Positions 61,166 to 64,000 of a stretch of DNA of 64,000 bases are shown here, one piece after another. Source of the stretch: Kumtagia sp044326205 (GTDB lineage Bacteria > Pseudomonadota > Alphaproteobacteria > Rhizobiales > Rhizobiaceae); contig NZ_JBIRCY010000008.1 in NCBI RefSeq assembly GCF_044326205.1, positions 62,001-126,000 on the forward strand, read 5' to 3'. Position numbers and translations under genes: made by a program. The notes beneath the pieces were generated by a model that was not told where the DNA came from, ran no database searches, and saw only the letters and a program-made list of their open reading frames with translations. How positions within the stretch are numbered: position 1 is the stretch's first letter; the number at the start of each line of letters is the position of its first letter.

Positions 61166-61569
61166 TTCGAGGTGACCGCAAAACGGCCCACAATGCGACG
61201 CTCGGCGAGATCGTAGAGATAGATGGCGTGCGAGCCGTCCGCGAGTTCGAGATCGAACGACAGCTGGCCGCCGGAAAGCGATTGCGAGATGATGCGGGAA
61301 CCGGCGGGGAGCGCGATTTCGCCTTCCAATACGGCGCCTGCCGGCACGGGAAGCGCGCCGGCGGGAACGGGGATGTCGGAAGCCGGGGCTTCGATGACGG
61401 CCGGGGCCTCGCTGCGGGTCTTGTAGACAATCGCCGCCACGACCGCCATAAGGGCGACGAACAGAAGTCCGAGATTGATCGCGACGAAGCGGACGAGTTT
61501 TTTCCGCACGTTCTCGACCGCGGGGTCGAGCGGCTTTTCCTCCTCGTCGTCGAATTTGGGCGGTATCAT
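61162..61569 (-). CDS. Single-pass membrane protein, DUF6476-like
   Basis: A 135-aa protein with an acidic cytoplasmic N-terminus (PPKFDDEEEKPLDP), one membrane helix at about 30-50 (FVAINLGLLFVALMAVVAAIV) and a periplasmic beta domain (LPAGSRIISQSLSGGQLSF). Conserved next to rluD/rpoH in rhizobia as far as I recall; function unknown. Its ATG overlaps, on the opposite strand, an in-frame ATG of the pseudouridine synthase. Confidence 0.78.
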   Translation of the reverse strand: MIPPKFDDEEEKPLDPAVENVRKKLVRFVAINLGLLFVALMAVVAAIVYKTRSEAPAVIEAPASDIPVPAGALPVPAGAVLEGEIALPAGSRIISQSLSGGQLSFDLELADGSHAIYLYDLAERRIVGRFAVTSK

Positions 61570-61588
61570 GCAACATTCCGGGCTGGAG

Positions 61589-62614
61589 ATGGGCGACCCT
61601 GATAACGAAGGCGAGGGCATTAGGAAAGGGCTGGCAGCCGGCGAGGATGATGCCGGGCAGCGGCTCGACCAGTGGCTGGCGGCGGCACTCGGCGGCGATT
61701 TTTCGCGCAGCCGCCTGCAGGTTCTGATCCGCCAGGGCGCGGTGACGGTGAGCGGCAGCGTCGTCACCGAGCCGAAGCGAAAAATGGCGGCTGGCGAGGA
61801 GGTCGAGATTGCGCTGCCCGAGCCGGAGCCGGCCGAGCCGCGAGGCGAAAACATTCCGCTCGACATTCTCTACGAGGACGAAGAACTGATCGTTGTCAAC
61901 AAGCCGGCCGGGTTGGTCGTGCATCCCGGGGCCGGCAACTGGACCGGCACGCTGGTCAACGCGTTGATTTATCATTGCGGCGACAGCCTTTCGGGCATTG
62001 GCGGCGTGCGGCGGCCGGGCATCGTGCACAGGCTCGACAAGGACACGTCGGGCGTGATGGTGGCAGCCAAGACCGAGCGGGCGCACAAGGCGCTGTCGGA
62101 GGCATTTGCCGACCATGGCCGCGACGGCGACCTAGAGCGCGCCTATCTGGCGCTGGTGTGGAACATTCCGTCGCGGACGAGTGGGACCGTCGACGCGCCG
62201 CTCGGCCGTGCATCGGACCGCGTGCGCCGGGCCGTCGTGCCGGAAGGGCGTGACGATGCCCGCCATGCGGTCACGCACTACCAAGTGCTGGAGCGGTTTG
62301 GCGAGGCTGGCGGCGGCGTGCAGGCGGCGCTGCTGGAATGCCGGCTGGAGACCGGCCGTACCCACCAGATCCGCGTCCACATGGCGCATATCGGCCATCC
62401 GCTGGTCGGCGATCGCGACTATGGCACCGGCTTCCGCACAAAGGCGAACCGCCTGCCGGAGCCGGCGCGCTTGATTGTCGAGGCGTTCCCACGGCAGGCG
62501 CTGCATGCCTGGCTGCTGGCGTTCCGTCATCCTGTGACTGATGAGATCATGCGTTTTGAAAAGCCTGCGCCTGCCGATTTTGCTGGACTCCTTGAAGCGT
62601 TTCGCGGTATCTAA
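61589..62614 (+). CDS. rluD: RluA-family 23S rRNA pseudouridine synthase (RluD-like)
   Basis: A 341-aa enzyme with an N-terminal S4 RNA-binding domain (RLDQWLAAAL, then SRSRLQVLIRQGAV) and the pseudouridine synthase domain with the catalytic Asp in HRLDKDTSG and the late RTHQIRVHMAHIGHPLVGD. RluD modifies the 23S helix 69 loop. ATG at 61568 in the same frame is an alternative, but it would overlap the start codon of the divergent gene; 61589 has GGCTGGAG upstream. Confidence 0.92.
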   Translation: MGDPDNEGEGIRKGLAAGEDDAGQRLDQWLAAALGGDFSRSRLQVLIRQGAVTVSGSVVTEPKRKMAAGEEVEIALPEPEPAEPRGENIPLDILYEDEELIVVNKPAGLVVHPGAGNWTGTLVNALIYHCGDSLSGIGGVRRPGIVHRLDKDTSGVMVAAKTERAHKALSEAFADHGRDGDLERAYLALVWNIPSRTSGTVDAPLGRASDRVRRAVVPEGRDDARHAVTHYQVLERFGEAGGGVQAALLECRLETGRTHQIRVHMAHIGHPLVGDRDYGTGFRTKANRLPEPARLIVEAFPRQALHAWLLAFRHPVTDEIMRFEKPAPADFAGLLEAFRGI

Positions 62615-62790
62615 CGGATACCTGCTCACCGTTGTTCACTTAAGCGTGACACACTGTTTCGGGTTGAACAAAAGCTGTATTTTCGCGTTTTGTTCCTATA
62701 TAAGTCTGTTTGGCGTCGCCCGGCGGAAATGCAGCGGCGCCACATGCCCGCCTTGATCAGGGGGCAATTCGAAGAGAGGAGGGCGCTATC
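62615..62790 (+). promoter_or_regulatory. rpoH upstream region
   Basis: AT-rich stretch at 62640-62710 with TTGAAC (62664) and TATATAA (62697), whose spacing is too wide for one sigma-70 promoter; one or two separate promoters are likely. A GAGGAGG ribosome site precedes rpoH. Confidence 0.4.
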
Positions 62791-63702
62791 ATGGCCCAGA
62801 CACTACCCAGTATCGTTTCCGGAGAGGGCGGGCTCTCCCGCTACCTGGAAGAAATCCGCCGTTTCCCGATGCTTCAGCCGCAGGAAGAGTACATGCTCGC
62901 CAAGCGGTACCAGGAGCACGAGGACACGGGCGCGGCGCACAAGCTCGTCACCAGCCATTTGCGGCTCGTCGCCAAGATCGCCATGGGCTATCGCGGCTAC
63001 GGCCTGCCGATCGGCGAGGTGATCTCGGAGGGCAATGTCGGTCTGATGCAGGCCGTCAAGAAGTTCGAGCCGGAGCGCGGCTTCCGGCTGGCCACCTATG
63101 CGATGTGGTGGATCAAGGCCTCGATCCAGGAATACATCCTGCGCTCGTGGAGCCTGGTGAAGATGGGAACGACCGCCAACCAGAAGCGGCTGTTCTTCAA
63201 TCTGCGCAAGGTCAAGGGCAAGATCCAGGCTCTCGACGAGGGCGATTTGAAGCCCGACCAGATCGCTGAGATCGCCACAAGGCTGAATGTTTCCGAGGAA
63301 GAGGTGGTGTCGATGAACCGCCGGCTTTCCGGCGACGCCTCGCTGAATGCGCCGATCCGTGCCACCGAAGGCGAAAGCGGCGAATGGCAGGACTGGCTGG
63401 TGGACGACCACGACAGCCAGGAAGCGGTGCTGATCGAGCAGGACGAGTTGGAAAACCGGCGCGGCATGCTGGCCGGCGCCATGTCGGTGCTCAACGAGCG
63501 CGAGCGCCGCATCTTCGAGGCGCGCCGCCTCGAGGAAGAGCCGCTGACGCTGGAGGACCTGTCGTCCGAGTTCGGCATTTCGCGCGAGCGCGTGCGCCAG
63601 ATCGAGGTGCGCGCCTTCGAGAAGGTGCAGGACGCGGTGAAGGCCGCCGCCAAGCGGCAGGCGCAGGCGCTTCGGACCATCGAGGCCCAGCCGGCGATGT
63701 GA
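62791..63702 (+). CDS. rpoH: RNA polymerase sigma-32 factor (heat shock)
   Basis: A 303-aa sigma-70-family factor of group 3. Region 2 has SHLRLVAKIAMGYRGYGLPIGEVI-type core and the -10 recognition segment FRLATYAMWWIKASIQEYI; the RpoH box is QKRLFFNLRK; region 4 HTH is LEDLSSEFGISRERVRQIE. The ATG at 62791 follows GAGGAGG. It directs transcription of heat-shock genes; alphaproteobacteria often have two copies, and which one this is cannot be told. Confidence 0.96.
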   Translation: MAQTLPSIVSGEGGLSRYLEEIRRFPMLQPQEEYMLAKRYQEHEDTGAAHKLVTSHLRLVAKIAMGYRGYGLPIGEVISEGNVGLMQAVKKFEPERGFRLATYAMWWIKASIQEYILRSWSLVKMGTTANQKRLFFNLRKVKGKIQALDEGDLKPDQIAEIATRLNVSEEEVVSMNRRLSGDASLNAPIRATEGESGEWQDWLVDDHDSQEAVLIEQDELENRRGMLAGAMSVLNERERRIFEARRLEEEPLTLEDLSSEFGISRERVRQIEVRAFEKVQDAVKAAAKRQAQALRTIEAQPAM

Positions 63703-63716
63703 CGCCGGCTGGCGGC

Positions 63717-63836
63717 GGTGCGTCCTTCGAGGCTCGCCCGCCGAAGTATGTTTCACGATTTCTAGCGCAGGTGCGAACCCGCACGACGCTGGGAGAGGAG
63801 CGAAATCGTCAATGGGCCAGCCTCGAAGGACGCACC
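63717..63836. repeat. Rhizobial-type interspersed palindromic repeat
   Basis: Perfect 18-bp inverted arms starting GGTGCGTCC (63717-63734) and ending GGACGCACC (63819-63836), with an 84-base centre. The motif GTGCGTCCTTCGAGGCT is, from memory, dispersed in many copies in Mesorhizobium, Brucella and relatives. It lies between convergent genes and may also act in transcript ending. Confidence 0.6.
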
Positions 63837-64000
63837 TTACGTCAGACAGCCGCGCTCCATCCTCTTCAGCCAGCCCTTCCCCACGCCGCGTTGGCGGATG
63901 ATCGGCAGCGGATCCTCGTTGTCCAGCCGCGAGCAGAGCCGGTAGACCTCCAGCGTGTCGGCGTTCATGTCGCCGCACTTGTGAAAGAACATGGCGGCGG
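63837..64000 (-). CDS. C-terminal end of an unidentified protein
   Basis: The last 53 codons of a minus-strand gene entering from the right edge, ending with TAA at 63837-63839. The visible part reads KCGDMNADTLEVYRLCSRLD, then DPLPIIRQRGVGKGW and the end MERGCLT. Codon use is typical of the genome. No family recognised. Confidence 0.55.
   Translation of the reverse strand, partial: AAMFFHKCGDMNADTLEVYRLCSRLDNEDPLPIIRQRGVGKGWLKRMERGCLT

Overview
The window is high-GC DNA from an alphaproteobacterium, most likely Hyphomicrobiales near Mesorhizobium/Aminobacter. The evidence is the RpoH and RluD-type proteins, rhizobial-style ABC catabolic operons and a tRNA-Glu(CTC). No taxonomic marker was searched, so this is recognition only.

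Layout. (1) 1-3209, minus strand: a cytochrome bo-type quinol oxidase operon (cyoA, cyoB and the start of cyoC). (2) 3521-14707, plus strand: a LysR regulator, then an MttB-family corrinoid methyltransferase, a flavin demethylase, a Tat-exported solute-binding protein, the cognate corrinoid protein, an HpbD-like betaine 2-epimerase, a second flavin demethylase and a ProC-like reductase. Together they look like a route for degrading proline betaine or a related quaternary amine through a methyl-corrinoid step and oxidative demethylation. (3) 15022-28019: a TetR regulator, a frameshifted second MttB homologue, a CocE/S15 hydrolase, a complete Opp-type ABC importer with its own binding protein, and an M19 dipeptidase, divergent from an S9 prolyl-oligopeptidase-like enzyme. 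(4) 28016-31628: an FAD amine oxidase, a LysR regulator and a Rieske oxygenase of the betaine-monooxygenase type. (5) 31831-41318: a LacI regulator and an arylformamidase-like hydrolase, divergent from a six-gene operon (GATase1-like protein, nucleoside hydrolase, BMP-family nucleoside-type ABC importer, acetamidase/formamidase).

(6) 41464-41967: remains of a tyrosine integrase. (7) 42010-60573: an 18.5 kb integrated phage-like element bounded by a 48-bp direct repeat of the 3' part of tRNA-Glu. It carries an integrase, small DNA-binding proteins, an HK97-type head module (portal, protease, capsid, connectors, HNH, terminase), a tape-measure protein with an embedded M15 peptidase and a DUF3168 protein. 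I see no tail-tube, baseplate, fibre, lysis or repressor gene. Two unrecognised minus-strand genes and one low-GC membrane protein are probable cargo. (8) 60527-64000: the intact tRNA-Glu and ordinary chromosomal genes (VOC protein, DUF6476-like protein, RluD, RpoH, end of an unidentified gene).

The strongest candidates for something not well described are the corrinoid betaine cluster joined to peptide uptake and proline-type peptidases, and the compact head-only phage element.
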